Positions 1 to 11,342 of a stretch of DNA of 64,000 nt are shown piece by piece. This DNA is from Dermacentor variabilis (Eukaryota > Arthropoda > Arachnida > Ixodida > Ixodidae). Below the pieces are notes generated by a model, which had not been told where the DNA came from, did not search any database, and worked only from the letters and a program-made list of their open reading frames with translations. Location of the stretch: positions 51,572,115 through 51,636,114 of the forward strand of contig NC_134573.1 of assembly GCF_050947875.1 (NCBI RefSeq), written 5' to 3'. Made by a program: the position numbers and the translations under genes. Every line of letters begins with the position of its first letter. Within the stretch, counting starts at the first letter, position 1.

Positions 1-452
1 GCCGCGATCACCCTAACAAAGTGAAACGCATTTTGTGCCGGTCATTAACTTTCGCTCAATCCTTCGTACCACGCACTATCATCGATTGGAACGATTTACC
101 CTCATACATAGCCATGGAAACCGACATAGCCAAATTTAAGGAAACAATTTGTACAACTGTGAGAAGCTGTTAAAATGTTTCCTTATTAAGTGTGTTTCCC
201 TGATAATGTTTATGCTTTGTGATTTGTTGCTTGCTTCTGACGTTTTTATGTAACGTTTATTTTTGTTCCTTACAATGACTACACTGCCTTGTTGAACGAA
301 AATCAAAAAACACATGTCTTGAAAATGTTTTTCTTTTCATGTATGCTGTACCTCAATGTACACTTGATTTTCTTGTATCCCCCCCCTATGTAATACCCTC
401 CTTCGAGGGCCTTTAGGGGTATTGTAAATAAATAAATCAATAAATAAATAAA
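1..452 (+). mobile_element. 3' end of a non-LTR retrotransposon (LINE)
   Basis: The start of the window holds the last coding stretch of a LINE, followed by about 250 bases of 3' UTR ending in an AATA-rich tail (425-452). The tail abuts coding sequence of an older LINE at 453, so this copy appears to have inserted into it. The rest of the element lies outside the window. The family is probably CR1/Jockey-like, judged from the C-terminal protein motif and the simple-repeat tail. Confidence 0.75.
3..173 (+). pseudogene. LINE ORF2 C-terminus (partial)
   Basis: The open frame from position 3 to the TAA at 171-173 gives 56 residues. It contains the motif RTIIDWNDLP, the usual 'W-N-x-L-P' block just before the end of reverse-transcriptase ORFs in CR1/Jockey-type LINEs. 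The 5' part is cut by the window edge, so whether the whole ORF is intact cannot be judged. Confidence 0.7.
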
Positions 453-1140
453 ACCTGAGCTTCTTGGTATGGCTAAACACAAACACGCAATGTATGCTCT
501 ACTTGTGAAATCTAGAGATCCTGCCATGCTCAGGGAGTTTAAGAAACACCGCAATAATCACACAAATCAGCTTAGGGCTGCTGAGGATGCTTATTACGTG
601 GGAAGTTTTAGTGATCCAGTCAACCAAAAAAGTCATGTGCTCTGGCGCAAATTGAATGCTTTGCTAAAGCCCAATTCAATCTCAGCTTATTACAGATGTT
701 TTGTGTCATAACGGGCAGAAACTTTTCGGAAATGCTATACGAAACGCGTGTAATGAAATCTTCACATTAAAACCACATTTAATTGACGTTGATGGCCTGA
801 ACAACTATACTCAGCTCCTGCCTGTAAACGCGTTTAGTAACACTCTGTTTGATGCCCCAACAAGCCCCTCAGAAATCTTTCCTTTCTTCAGCGATATTGG
901 TAACAGCTGGTCCCTGGACTCCAATGGCATCCAGGCTCGCCCCATAAGGTATGTGCTTGAAATCATATGCCCTGCTCTTACCTATATTTACAACTTAATA
1001 TTAACTACAGTCATATTTCTAAAACAGATGCAGACTTCACGGGTCACTCTTCACTCTTCAAGCATGGTGATAAGGGGGCACTAAACAACTACAGACCAAC
1101 TTCGATAATTCCAGTGTTTTCAAAGGTATTGAGAAATTAA
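453..1140 (+). pseudogene. LINE relic A: linker and first RT motifs
   Basis: Two overlapping frames (about 454-711 and 701-1084) read as the region between endonuclease and reverse transcriptase of a CR1-like LINE. The first has an ELLGMAKHKHAMY-type start and a KSRDP..LREFKKHRN block. The second carries NSWSLDSNGIQARPIRYVLE followed, after a further frameshift near 1080, by an NNYRP..IIPVFSK block that is RT motif 1/2. It stops abruptly near 1140. No catalytic YADD region is present in this fragment. It is a dead remnant that received the LINE ending at 452. Confidence 0.7.
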
Positions 1141-1164
1141 TGCACATTATGAGGAAAATTATTT

Positions 1165-3156
1165 TCATGTAACTCTGCCTAACTTTCTGAAAAACAGCCC
1201 TCAGCGATTCTGGAACCATTTCCGCCCAACTAAGGACACGTTATCGGATCTATCTCCTGAAGAAAAAACTAACAACGCTGATGCCTATAATAACTATTTT
1301 CACTCGAACTTTACAAAAGATGACCGCAACCTTTCAGATATTACTAGCATTTCAACATCGCGCATTGATCCTTTAATCTTATCTGACGCGGGTATTCCTA
1401 ATGTTGCTCAAGCTTGACCCTAAAAAATTATGCGGACCCGACGACATTCCAAATAATTTTCTGAAGAGATACACAGACTGGTGCAGCCGATACTTGGGCC
1501 TGGTATTTCGGAAATCGTCATCGCAATCATCCTTACCCGACGACTGGAAAAACGCGAAAATCATCCCAATACACAAAACAGGAGGTACTTCATTGCTCTG
1601 TAATTATCGACCGATATCTCTCACTAGCACTGCTCGCAAGATTCTCGAGCTTATCATCGTTAAACACCTCACAAACTTTCATGACATTCACAACTTTTTA
1701 ACGCCACACCAGCACGGGTCACGCAACTTACGGAAGTTGTGCATGACCTCGTATTTAATATCAATTATTGTAGACAGACTGATATAACATTATTAGACAT
1801 TGCAAAACCATTTGATCGCGTGTGCCACAGTCAATTATAAACAAAATTTCGTGGTCTTATTCGGAATGGGGAAATTGTAGACTGTGTAACAGATTTCTTA
1901 ACGAACCGGACACAATTCGTACCATTTCAGCATGTGGAATCTGCGACAGTGCCTGTCACATCAGGCGTGCTCCAGGGATCCATGTTGGGGCCACTGTTAT
2001 TTTTTATTTTCATTAACGACATAACCAGAACTATTGACTGTAGCATCAAACTGTTTGCTGATGACTGCATCATCTACCAAACAATTAACACCTACGAAGA
2101 TCATGTTTCGCTCAGGAATGCACTAGACCAGCTAAATAAATGGTGCAAAAATGGCAAATGACGATAAACACAACTAAATCAGTTTGCATGACGGTAACTA
2201 GAAAAAACGACCCTACGGCTTTCCGTACTTTGTTGACGGCACACTGCTAACAAAAGTTCACCAGCATAAATATTTAGGCATTACTCTAACTTCTGACTTG
2301 AAAGGGGACGCGTACATTGCCAACGTGACCTCGAAGGCATTACGCAAGCTCTTTTATATCCGAAGCTGTCGCACCCGCGCCTCGCACTAAGCTTCTCGCG
2401 TATACTACTTTCGTTAGACCGGTTTTGGAGTACGCTAGCATAGTTTAGGTTTCCCCACTCAGTAACTAATATAACGAAACTGGAAGAAGCACAGCGATTT
2501 ATTCACAACACGTATAAGCGCACAGATTCACCCACTAACCTTGCGGCTATATCGGTATTACCGACGCTATCATCAAGAGCGAAGCAAGCACGGCTCAAGT
2601 TTTTATATAACTTAATTCACAACTATTATAAGGAAGACCTAAGAAAATACGCATGTTTTTCGCAGTCACGATCATCGAGATATAAAAATGTAGACGCTTT
2701 AACAGAATATTCATGCCATAATAACACATTAATGTACTCTTGTTTCCCCCTCGCGATAAGTAATTAAATCGCCTCGATCCTTCAGTCATTTCCGCATACA
2801 CATTATCTCAGTCAAGCAATCAATAACGCAATCTTATTCACATTACATGCTTTGCAACTCTTGTAAGCGGTGCTAATTATAACGAAGGTGTTGCTGTTAT
2901 TTCTTCCCCTTTGCTGTCCTCTTCATGATGTATTCTCGGTATTGCTAGGCATGTGATACCTATATTTGTTTTTTTATTTTTTGTGTATTCTGGCCTTGCT
3001 CCTTAGCGTTCCTTGTTTGGCTCATTGACCCGCAATTTGTATGTGCTCGTTTACTACCGTTTACTTCATTTTTGTATGTTCACCTGCTATGGTCCCTAAT
3101 GGGACTGGCAGTATTGAAATAATTGATGAAAAATGAAAAATAATGAGAAAAATATG
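1165..3156 (+). pseudogene. LINE relic B: reverse transcriptase, broken
   Basis: A second LINE body begins near 1165, with a pre-RT block around 1190-1400. RT motifs follow: KLCGPDDIPNNFLKRY and NYRPISLTSTARKILE in 1401-1787, then SGVLQGSMLGPLLFFIFIND and an FADD catalytic box in 1934-2161. The frames are broken by at least four stops or shifts. The C-terminal domain runs to about 2860, and the 3' UTR ends in an A-rich stretch near 3116-3156. The FADD form is a normal variant of the YxDD active site. No RNase H follows. The order of motifs shows a single 5'-truncated copy, distinct from relic A. Confidence 0.75.
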
Positions 3157-4084
3157 CATTTGTAATGCTCACCTTTTATGCTGTCAACAGAGAGTGGCAG
3201 TATTGAGAAAAAGTTGACAGTCACTTTAGCAAACGCTAAAGAGGATGATGCTGAAAGCCTGTGCGCTCACAAAACATGCATTAAATAACATGAAACCCTC
3301 ACTCGAACGCGTTACTACACATTACTTGTTTTCTCCTACCATAGTTCGTGGGTTGGACTGCCTTAAATAAATATACCCTATTTAACTGTGCCTTAATTAA
3401 CTTCACCCTATTTAACACCAATGGTCGTGTATTGGGCCATCGATGATGGCACCATCAATTTTGGTGCCATTGAATCTTGGTCCCACCAAAGGTGTAGAAT
3501 TCGAATGCCATCAATTTTGGTGCAGTAACGCCGGAAGGTCAATTTCTGGATAACGCAGGGTAACGAATTTTTGACCCATGAAAATTTAAGGCTTTCGCCT
3601 AAATAAATAAAACATACCGTTCTTTTTTGGATCCTTAAATTTTTAAAACATCAGTGACAGATAGCTGAGTTCTAGGTCTTCTTCTAAATTACTCAATGGG
3701 GCACATTTACAAGAAAGCAAAATGCCTAATTGACAAATCAACATTAAAACACTAAATAGCATTTCAGTAAATTATTTTACAGTATACATTTCAATCGATG
3801 AATTCGCAAGGCATATTTACTTGGAAAGAATACTGAGGTTGCGCCGGATTCAAGGTGGCGGTGTTAAACTTGCGGTAAATATTCAGTGCGCTTGCACATA
3901 ACTTTTTTTTCGAGGAAATATTATTTTAAGCATTGAAGCACAAAAGTCACCGCAACGCCTCTGAATTCCGTCGAACACTTTGAAAATTATCTCGCACCTG
4001 ATGTAGTTTTGAGGATTCGTTCGATGTGACAAAGCACTTTGTAGCAGAACATGTTTTTTTGCATTGGCGGCTGCGTACACTGAG
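3157..4084. other. Spacer without a recognised gene
   Basis: AT-rich sequence with no convincing coding region. A short perfect inverted repeat, ATGGCACCA facing TGGTGCCAT, lies at about 3447-3471 and could form a small hairpin. I see nothing else here. Confidence 0.5.
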
Positions 4085-4580
4085 AATTTTTCCTTTGCTT
4101 GCCGCATACTCAGTGGCACATGCTCAGTTACCTAACCCAAGTTGGCGAGAGGCTCATTGAAGAGTGGCACATGTCCAATGCATTTGTGGCTAAGCTTCTT
4201 AACGCATCGGGTTGCCCACCTTGAGAAACCGTTGTGACGTTGTCTCGATTTCGTTCAGCATCGCAGCAATTAATGAGATATTTTTTGTGATTATAGACCG
4301 GCACATTCTCACTGGCCCATATTTTGTTGCCCAAGTTGGCATCACAGACTTTCATAGGAGAGCTGCACCCGCCTACTGGAGCATACCCAATGTCCTAAGT
4401 TGACATCTAAGCGGCTCATTGAAGACAAGCAAATACCTAGTGCCACATACCCAGTGTTCTAGGTGACTTATGTATACAGTGACTTATGTCAGCGTAAAAA
4501 AGGTTCGTTGAAGAGCGACACGCATGTACAAATTACCACATACTCTGTGACATAGGTTGGCTGGTTTTGAATGCTGTTAG
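4085..4580 (+). repeat. Degenerate tandem-type repeat (CATTGAAGA motif)
   Basis: The block CATTGAAGA (or CGTTGAAGA), preceded by GGCT or GGTT, recurs near 4155, 4416 and 4512. It is surrounded by related CACATACCCAGTG / CACATACTCTGTG and CTAAGTTGG / CATAGGTTGG phrases. The copies are diverged and irregularly spaced, as in an old minisatellite or satellite fragment. From memory, similar phrases are common in tick genomes; that is recollection, not a search result. Confidence 0.5.
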
Positions 4581-5550
4581 CGCAGCACATCAGCTTGATG
4601 CACTAACCTTTCGACCACGGGCTACCCAGGGACCAAGGAAAGCGGCGAAGCGGTTCGATACAAACATACCCTGATAGATAAATAGATACAAGCATAGAGA
4701 TTGGATACGAAAAGTCTTAGCGCTTTGATACTTTATTACAAACCGAATTTCAATAGTTACAGCATACAGCCCTGCCCATGCGGCACAGGACATGAAAGAC
4801 AGCGCCTGGAGACCAGCAGGCAAATCAGTTATAATCAAGCCACAAAAAAATGTGTGTCCACATAATCCATAGATAGGTAATATCGTTGGTTTGCAAGAAC
4901 TTTACAGATATTGGCAAACCGCACAATCCACACTAAGTAAAAGATAACACGAAGTACAAAACGAATACGGACGTTCTTGGACGTCATTCCTGCAGAGCGG
5001 CAACATAAATTCAAGGTGACACGGCGTAAGCGACGCAACACTTACAGTTAGCGCCTCTAGAAATAATAATAGATTAAAGGTTAGGGCGCTTCAGAGCTTT
5101 TCTCAAGCTATTGTAGCATTTTCCCTATGCATGTAATACGTCTATTTCGCTGCGAAACATTCTTTTCTGCCAGCAGCCAACTTGTGCCTGGCGAGCCTAT
5201 ATCTTCATTTTTGTAGGCCTATCCTGCTGAAAATCCAGTCTAATGTGCCAAAGGAGGTACCAGGTATTTGCCACTTGGTATGTGTAATGTGCCAACGAGA
5301 ATCTTATATCATAACTACCGTTAGTCCGCCTTATTGTCAACGCTACAGCGTACGATTTCTGTATAAGCGTTCGCTGCCCAACCGTAACATTTTTCACACA
5401 ATCGTTTTCTGCAAATCACGAATGCTTCGCATTTTGCACGCGTGAGCCTCCGTTGAGAATGGCAGTTCCTTTTCTATGCTTGTTTGGTCCTGGTTTGCTG
5501 TGCATGTTTACCAGCTTTTGTTTATTTTTCCTGTAAATTTTTCATCTTAC
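4581..5550. other. Spacer without a recognised gene
   Basis: Only short unrelated open frames occur on both strands. I found no splice-flanked exon, RNA gene or transposon domain. Confidence 0.45.
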
Positions 5551-5762
5551 TCATCACTTTACTATCTCTACCTGATAAAATTCCATTTTGGTACTGCGGT
5601 ACTTAAATAAATAACTGCAGAAAAATAAATAAATAAAGAGATACATAAATCAATGAAACATTTAATTAAGCTTGCCGTCATCCAAATTGAATTTTGATGA
5701 CCACCACATTAGAAGACGAATCGCCGACGTACAGTGCAACATGCTGAATTTCTCAGGGAGCA
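5551..5762 (+). repeat. Left copy of a ~210-bp direct repeat
   Basis: This stretch (from the TAAAATTCCATTTTGGTACT phrase to TTTCTCAGGGAGC) is repeated with modest divergence at 6066-6289 in the same orientation. Both copies contain an AAATAAATAAAGAGA-type A-rich segment and a GCCGTCATCCAAATTGAATT segment. Together they bracket an antisense integrase fragment. Confidence 0.7.
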
Positions 5763-5859
5763 TACAATGTACTGTTTCCATCCGGAAAGGTAAGTGATGG
5801 CACAGTTCTTGGTGACTACATAAAACAGCCTACTGGGAGAGCCGAGAATTGGAGGGTCT

Positions 5860-6062
5860 CTTAAAACGGCGCGAAACCACTTTTTATCCAAATAGAGAAT
5901 TGCATTTGGATGAATATTGTCGAGCGTCGTCGCCGGGCCATAAACCAGCCGGAACAGAGTCATGTACGTTGCTTTTGGCACCGCCGTGTTGTAAGCGAAG
6001 GTTGCATATTGAAGGAAGGCATCGCAAGTCTTGTGTTCAGCGTCGACGTAGATCGCTAACAT
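5860..6062 (-). pseudogene. Ty3/gypsy integrase scrap
   Basis: On the minus strand this reads AIYVDAEHKTCDAFLQYATF, then FAYNTAVPKATYMTLFRLVY. This matches the end of the integrase core in the Ty3 copies at 16180-16320 and 57795-57960 of this window, including the VDxEHKTxDA and AYNTAVxxxT blocks. The fragment is about 65 codons and carries no catalytic triad residue. It lies exactly between the two direct repeats (5551-5762 and 6066-6289), in antisense to their A-rich segments. It is a captured or leftover piece. Confidence 0.75.
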
Positions 6063-6065
6063 ATT

Positions 6066-6289
6066 TACTCTTCACTCTGCTACCCCTTCCTGCTAAAACT
6101 CCATTTTGGTACTGTGGTATATAAATAATTAGGTCCAGAAAAGTAAATAAATAAAGAGACAGATACATCAATGAAACATTTAATTAACCTTGCCGTCATC
6201 CAAATTGAATTTTGATGACCGCCACCTCGAGTAGATTAGAAGATGAATCGCCGACGTCCAGTGCGACAAGTTGAATTTCTCAGCGAGCC
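6066..6289 (+). repeat. Right copy of the ~210-bp direct repeat
   Basis: This corresponds to 5551-5762 with scattered substitutions and a small extra segment around CTCGAGTAG. Sequence beyond 6290 has no counterpart after the left copy, so the right copy appears to be the more complete end of the repeated unit. Confidence 0.7.
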
Positions 6290-7849
6290 TAATTAAGAAA
6301 TACTTCGCCACAAAAATACTTTAGTGCGTCCAGCAAAAGCGGACTTATTCGAAATCAAACAGGCCCTTCGTGGTGCTTCCGCTCCTTCAATGCCTTGAAC
6401 GGTGAAGGCTACCGCGGAGCCAGGCGGGCCCCTAACGCTCCGCCTACCGAACGTCACCATGGCGCACAGTTCAGATTTGATTTTGCAGGTCAACGTAGAT
6501 GCCATTACTTTTACTTCAGATTGGGCGCTTACGACGCGCCAAACGTAAGCCGAATCTGGTTGTCATCAGTCAGCCGCAGTACACTTGGCCAGTGGACTCG
6601 TCGCGACACCCCACCGCGGTCGTCGTATCTACGCTACGTAACAGAGCGGAGCTACATGCAACTGTAGGGCACACGCGCTGCGTTCGCTTTGTTCCCGACT
6701 GGGTTTCATTGCGTACTGGCGTTCATATGCTCCACTTTGACCGTGCTGCATGATGCGGACCGGCTTGTCCTTCATCTTGAGCGACGGATAGCCGCATAAA
6801 AGTTGCGCATTTTGAAGCGCTGGTAATAAGTCTGCCAAGGGGTTTAAGCAGGAGCGGCCAGGAGTGAGCGGGCAATGGCAAGGGTGTGAGGGGTCTGACC
6901 TTAAGTTACGCTTGTTTTGAGGCTTTGAGCCTAAATTAGCGAGACGCGACAGCTAGGATACCAATAAGCAGAGTGGGCAAAGCTTACTTCGTGCGCTGGC
7001 GCCAGGGCCGAGAGTGAGAAAATGATAGTCGGCTTCTACTGCAAGCACGTATTATTGAAAATCAAAGCAGCTTTTTGAGTACTTCAGCCTGTTTATTAAA
7101 CTTCGTCAATAAATGTACAAAGCAACAGTGGGAAGAAACACACTCATTCAGACCCCCTTCTTGATTGACGTCATGTATTGGCCAATAGCAGTGGCGTTGC
7201 AAATCTTAGAAATAAAGCTTCCAAAAAAGAGTGAGGAGCAGGCTTCTTTTGAAAAGAGACCGTTTGAGAAAAAAGGTGACTTCGCGCTCGACTTGCCAGC
7301 TTCAAGCGCGTCTTTTAAATTTTGCTCAGACGTTCACAGCAGCGTATGATATTCGCGGACTGTTTCTTCATCAAGCCCCAAGGATGGTTCAGGACCCCTT
7401 ATAGGAGAGGTTTAGCTCAGCTTAATAGAACGATTAGGTCACAAGAGGTGCGGTGCTTTGCAATGCTATGGGACACTTTTGGCTGACTAGGGGGACATGA
7501 TCGCTAAATGGGTGCCATATTACACACTGGTGGGTATATTACACACTCGTGACCTTGCACCCGATATGAATAATGAGCGAATAGAAGGGACTCGGTGGCT
7601 GACTTCGGTGACAAGGTCTCGCCAGTCAGCGGAGTGGCGTCGAGGCTGCGCTTTATGCCTTCAACATTGATGTAAGGGCCATTAGCCTTCACGGAAAGAG
7701 CATAGGACGACCACACAGACTTATGCAATCCTTAGTTCATTATATGAGCCTCCCCTTTCCTCGTCTCCATATCTATTACTCATTTTTCACATTTGGGCAA
7801 CACACCGTCAACAAAGTATATATTCTGCATCAATTTATCCATCAACTTT
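6290..7849. other. Spacer, GC-rich at 6390-6750, no gene recognised
   Basis: The first 600 bases are GC-rich with several overlapping open frames (longest about 90 codons). Their overlap on both strands suggests composition, not coding. They may belong to the repeat that starts at 6066. Past 6900 the sequence is ordinary spacer downstream of the receptor gene. Confidence 0.4.
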
Positions 7850-9775
7850 CTAGTTCATTTTGACAACTGCTTCTGCATAGCGGTTGATTCCTTCTCTGAG
7901 ACCACGCACACAAGGGTGAAGAAGCATTTCACGCTTATAAGGCGCGGACAAGAGTATTTCGTCGGCAGTCCGCCGAGTGCTTCTGCGATGGATGATCATC
8001 TCCAATACAAATGCCACTAGCGCCACTATAATTCCCTCGCACCACACCTGGAAATAAGGCTCCAAACCTTCTAGGGATAACACCGATACTTTGTTTCTAT
8101 TTTCCATTGCTCGAGCCTCGCGGCGGTATCGCAACTTGAAGTGTTCCATTGTCGTGGCGGCTTCGAACAGTCCCCCTTCGAATGAATTAACAACAACCTT
8201 CTGAAGCGCGAATCTGAAGGGTGACCTGTAATGAACTATTGGTCCTGAAACCCATTTGGCTGCCTTTTCATTGAGAACTACGTACCCCAGCGTGTCCAGC
8301 TTCTGCGAGATATTTTCCGCCAGCTCTTCGGGCAAGTGACCAAGGGCGTAAGACACTTTTGAAGTGGGCTTGCCGTAGCTACGGGTAAAGCAAACTGCCG
8401 TAGTGCCCGGAATCTCGTACAACAGGCTTTCGGTCTCGTAGTCACTGTCGTCACCGCAGAACACAAATGTAGTACTGTATCCTAGTTTGTACTTGTCACT
8501 AATCGTGGTGAACACGGGAAGTTCTCCGACGAAAGGTATATTCCCCAGTATGCTAGTAAGGACACCCTTGAACACGCTAGACATCAACAAAGAGAGGAGA
8601 AGCCATAAGCCCACGAGAATGTGCAGCAACGAACGACGTCCAATGACGTCAATTCTTCTGGAGTTCTGCTGAAGCAAGCACGACAAAAGCCAAAGGGCGC
8701 CGCGCGCCGCGGCCCCCTTTCTGTGACCCCGGACACATGAGTGCGCAGTGAAAAGACACAAGACGCACACAAAGCTGGCGAAAAAGACGAGCCACAGTGA
8801 CCATTCAAAAGGCAGAGTGAGCACCACGGACTTCGAGGTTCGGGGTAGCTTCTTCACTATCTGAACATCTTCAACGCTTGCCACGGAGCTCACAAACATG
8901 GCGTGGGGGTACATCCTACGAATGGAACGCGATGAGCGGAGGTCATTGGCCGGGTTGTAAAGCACACCATCAAGACCCATAGATTTGATGAAAAATCGTG
9001 CGAAGCTCGGCGACCGGTCGAAGTATCCGTGCCATTTCAAACTGACCGTGGCGTTTACAGAGCGAAGGGCGTCTATAAACGCACCGATACTTGGCAATAG
9101 ACACGTCGTTGGATAGAGACAGTGGACTGTGAGCGTGGCAGCGTTGAGTGCTCGCTGAATGAGCCACGATCTTTCTTCATCTCTTTGTACGTTAAGGGGA
9201 ACGCAAGAAGAACAACGGACGTTTTCTCCACGATGAAGCACCATGTGCCCTCTCCAAAACTGCAGGATGTATACATCGACTTCTTTGAGGTAGACGGACA
9301 CTATACCATCCGGTGCAGTGCATATGTGGCGAGTTCGGTTCGTTGGGTCGACTATAACGTAGCTGACGTATTTTGGCGGTCTTCGACCTGCTTTGATGCC
9401 AAAGGATGAATTCCCGCAATCCAGCAAAACCATGAATCTGCGGCACACTTGGTGCTCGAAGCTCTCGTTGACTGTGCTGTCGCTATGGCAGGCTGGTGGA
9501 TCGTCCAAGACACTTGAAATGTTGGTGAAAAATATCCTCGGTGGCAACTCTCGATTGCGGAGGAAGTTCTTTATAGTTAAGTAATGTTGTTCTAGACATG
9601 CCTCAGGGGTCGCAACGTGCAGTTCTAAGTTTTCTGAATAAGCACGTACAAATGACAGAAACGAAGCGTCATTCAGCATAGCGTCCAGTTCATTGCTGAT
9701 TTCTTTGGAATATGTTGCGTAGAAGCAAAACGGCCAAATGAGGTAACACTTGGCGCAGCGCAGTAGTAAATACAT
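7850..9775 (-). CDS. Ionotropic receptor (iGluR-like chemoreceptor)
   Basis: A single uninterrupted ORF of 641 residues encodes a ligand-gated ion-channel family protein of the divergent ionotropic receptor (IR) type. A hydrophobic N-terminus (about 1-22) resembles a signal peptide. A Cys-containing extracellular region with several N-x-S/T sites follows. TM1 is at about 324-345 (SLWLVFFASFVCVLCLF), a pore-loop segment at about 358-372 (WLLSCLLQQ), TM2 at about 382-410 ending SSVFKGVLTSIL, the second ligand-lobe at about 411-575, and TM3 at about 576-596 just after LEGLEPYF. This order and length fit IRs. The start is the ATG at 9773-9775; a GTG precedes it. The absence of introns is common among arthropod divergent IRs. 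The ligand cannot be told. The gene is flanked only by repeats and spacer, and no close poly(A) signal was seen downstream on this strand. Confidence 0.87.
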   Translation of the reverse strand: MYLLLRCAKCYLIWPFCFYATYSKEISNELDAMLNDASFLSFVRAYSENLELHVATPEACLEQHYLTIKNFLRNRELPPRIFFTNISSVLDDPPACHSDSTVNESFEHQVCRRFMVLLDCGNSSFGIKAGRRPPKYVSYVIVDPTNRTRHICTAPDGIVSVYLKEVDVYILQFWRGHMVLHRGENVRCSSCVPLNVQRDEERSWLIQRALNAATLTVHCLYPTTCLLPSIGAFIDALRSVNATVSLKWHGYFDRSPSFARFFIKSMGLDGVLYNPANDLRSSRSIRRMYPHAMFVSSVASVEDVQIVKKLPRTSKSVVLTLPFEWSLWLVFFASFVCVLCLFTAHSCVRGHRKGAAARGALWLLSCLLQQNSRRIDVIGRRSLLHILVGLWLLLSLLMSSVFKGVLTSILGNIPFVGELPVFTTISDKYKLGYSTTFVFCGDDSDYETESLLYEIPGTTAVCFTRSYGKPTSKVSYALGHLPEELAENISQKLDTLGYVVLNEKAAKWVSGPIVHYRSPFRFALQKVVVNSFEGGLFEAATTMEHFKLRYRREARAMENRNKVSVLSLEGLEPYFQVWCEGIIVALVAFVLEMIIHRRSTRRTADEILLSAPYKREMLLHPCVRGLREGINRYAEAVVKMN

Positions 9776-10924
9776 CACCAGTGGGTGCCTGCGATGAATT
9801 CAAGCGGACTTTGATTTTCTGTGAAGCAACCTTTGGCTCACCTCTCCCCGTCAAGTTCAGCTCGTACTGCTTGATCCTGAGGGCTCAAGGAATATAAAGG
9901 TACTGGTGAAACTGAAACAGCTTTTATTCGATTTTCCACACGACCGTCGCCGTTTTCGTAGCAACCGTGAAAGCCATTACCTGCCATCTCGAAACATACA
10001 GCTGTATGCAATGTTATTCTGAATAGCAAAGGTGTAGTGAGCGGACTTCGTGAACGTGGGTATTTTTTTGTTGTTGACAACTTTGCTTTTGCTTGGCTAC
10101 ATTGCATGATAGCTCTGTTGTGTGGCGGGGTGATATTGTGCAGTAGTTGCGGCATTGATTTTTACTCGCACTAACCTCGCAGCGATAAAGACTCTCACAA
10201 GGTGCAAACACGTGGTAAAGGTGTGCAGAGTCACGCCATACAACGATTTAAGCAACATTAAGGAATTATAGGTTATTTTCCTGCACCTCTAATGCAAGAC
10301 GTTATCTTAATACTGCACATGGCAACCCGGTCGCCATGGCAGCGTAACAAGACATTTCATGAAACATGACATTTAATGGCTAATCCTATGGAGGCGCACG
10401 TTAAAACAAGTACCCCAATTTTTATATACCCCAGTCTCGTTATTCCAAGTACCACATGCGCCGAACTATAACGGCTACTTCAACGAAGCAGACGTATTTT
10501 TTTGTAGAATGAATACCTTGATTTCAACAGGCATCATTAGCGCTGGAGGTGTTATAAGCGTGCGACAATGAATAAATATATCCAATGATAGATAGAATTA
10601 GGCATATAAATTTTATAAAGTAAAAGAAACAACGTCCTAGGCAAGAAATTGACTTCAAACAGTCTAATATACAAGAACAAAATGATTCAACAACACGTTT
10701 ACCTGTTTATCCTTTTATTGTAACCGCATTTAACCCACTAGCACGGTAAATTTATCATCGGCGCATGATGCGCTTGCATCATTTGGAACTCACCCTGATG
10801 TTATCGGTGTTTCTATCATTTGTGCATATTCACGCTGAGCCTCGCGCATGCCCGACGCAAATAGTGGCTTATTTTCTGGAAAGTATGCGAGCACCAGCAA
10901 ACACGCTAGTACCTTCGAAGAGTC
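9776..10924. other. Spacer upstream of the receptor gene
   Basis: This should contain the receptor promoter, but I see no convincing TATA or initiator on the minus strand. No other gene or transposon domain was recognised. A 62-codon ORF at 10765-10953 with a signal-peptide-like start runs into an LTR remnant and is not called. Confidence 0.4.
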
Positions 10925-11013
10925 AGGTTTATTGTAAAGCCTGCCAAGCTTGACCCGCATACCAGATTTTCCAAGATCATCGACTGTGCTCGCTGCTATC
11001 GTTGCGTTATGAA
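10925..11013 (+). repeat. Degenerate Ty3-family LTR remnant
   Basis: The sequence follows the central LTR of the Ty3 family in this window: a decayed TATA-region, then GCTTGACCCGC, ATTTTCC(A)AGATCATCGACTG and CGCTGCTATCGTTGCGTTATG. Compare 11586-11675. It is followed by a SINE piece and then pol sequence, so it marks the broken left part of the older Ty3 copy into which Ty3-A inserted. Confidence 0.65.
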
Positions 11014-11102
11014 TGAATTATTTCTTGGGTTTTACGTGCCAAAACCGCGATTCGATTATGAGGCACACCGTAGTGTAGGACTCCGAAATAATTTTGACCA
11101 CA
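11014..11102 (-). mobile_element. SINE 3' fragment
   Basis: Antisense copy of the tail of the tRNA-derived SINE found at 49924-50160: TTTTACGTGCCAAAACC, then ATGAGGCACACCGTAGTG, GGACTCCG and TTTTGACCAC. The tRNA-like head is absent. It sits between an LTR remnant and pol remnant of an old Ty3 copy. Confidence 0.75.
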
Positions 11103-11342
11103 AGAAGATCTAACAAATCCAAGTGGGATCCCCTTAAGCAAGCCGCAACCACTGCCAAGTCTTTTCCGATGATACAAAGACTGCTTTGCGACGTCATCAA
11201 GAAGTCGACAAACACCACTTCCTAAACATAGCATTATAACTAAAGAATGCACTCCGACGCTTGGCCAGAGCATCTACCAAGTTTCGACACTGGAACGAGA
11301 ACCCATAAGAAAGCAATACGATGAAATGCTCCGAGAAAATAT
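11103..11342 (+). pseudogene. Older Ty3/gypsy pol, left half (host of Ty3-A)
   Basis: This follows the pre-RT region of the family (compare 14055-14275): AAATCCAAG, then TTCCGATGATACAAAGACTG, GACAAACACCACTTC and CGAGTTTC-type blocks, ending in the equivalent of E-M-L-R-E-N. The reading continues at 17210, after Ty3-A. The last four bases, ATAT at 11339-11342, are the target-site duplication. Confidence 0.8.

Noticed and set aside
10765..10953. 62-codon ORF with a signal-peptide-like start as a secreted peptide
   Set aside because: The C-terminal codons fall in an LTR remnant (10925-11013) and there is no other support.
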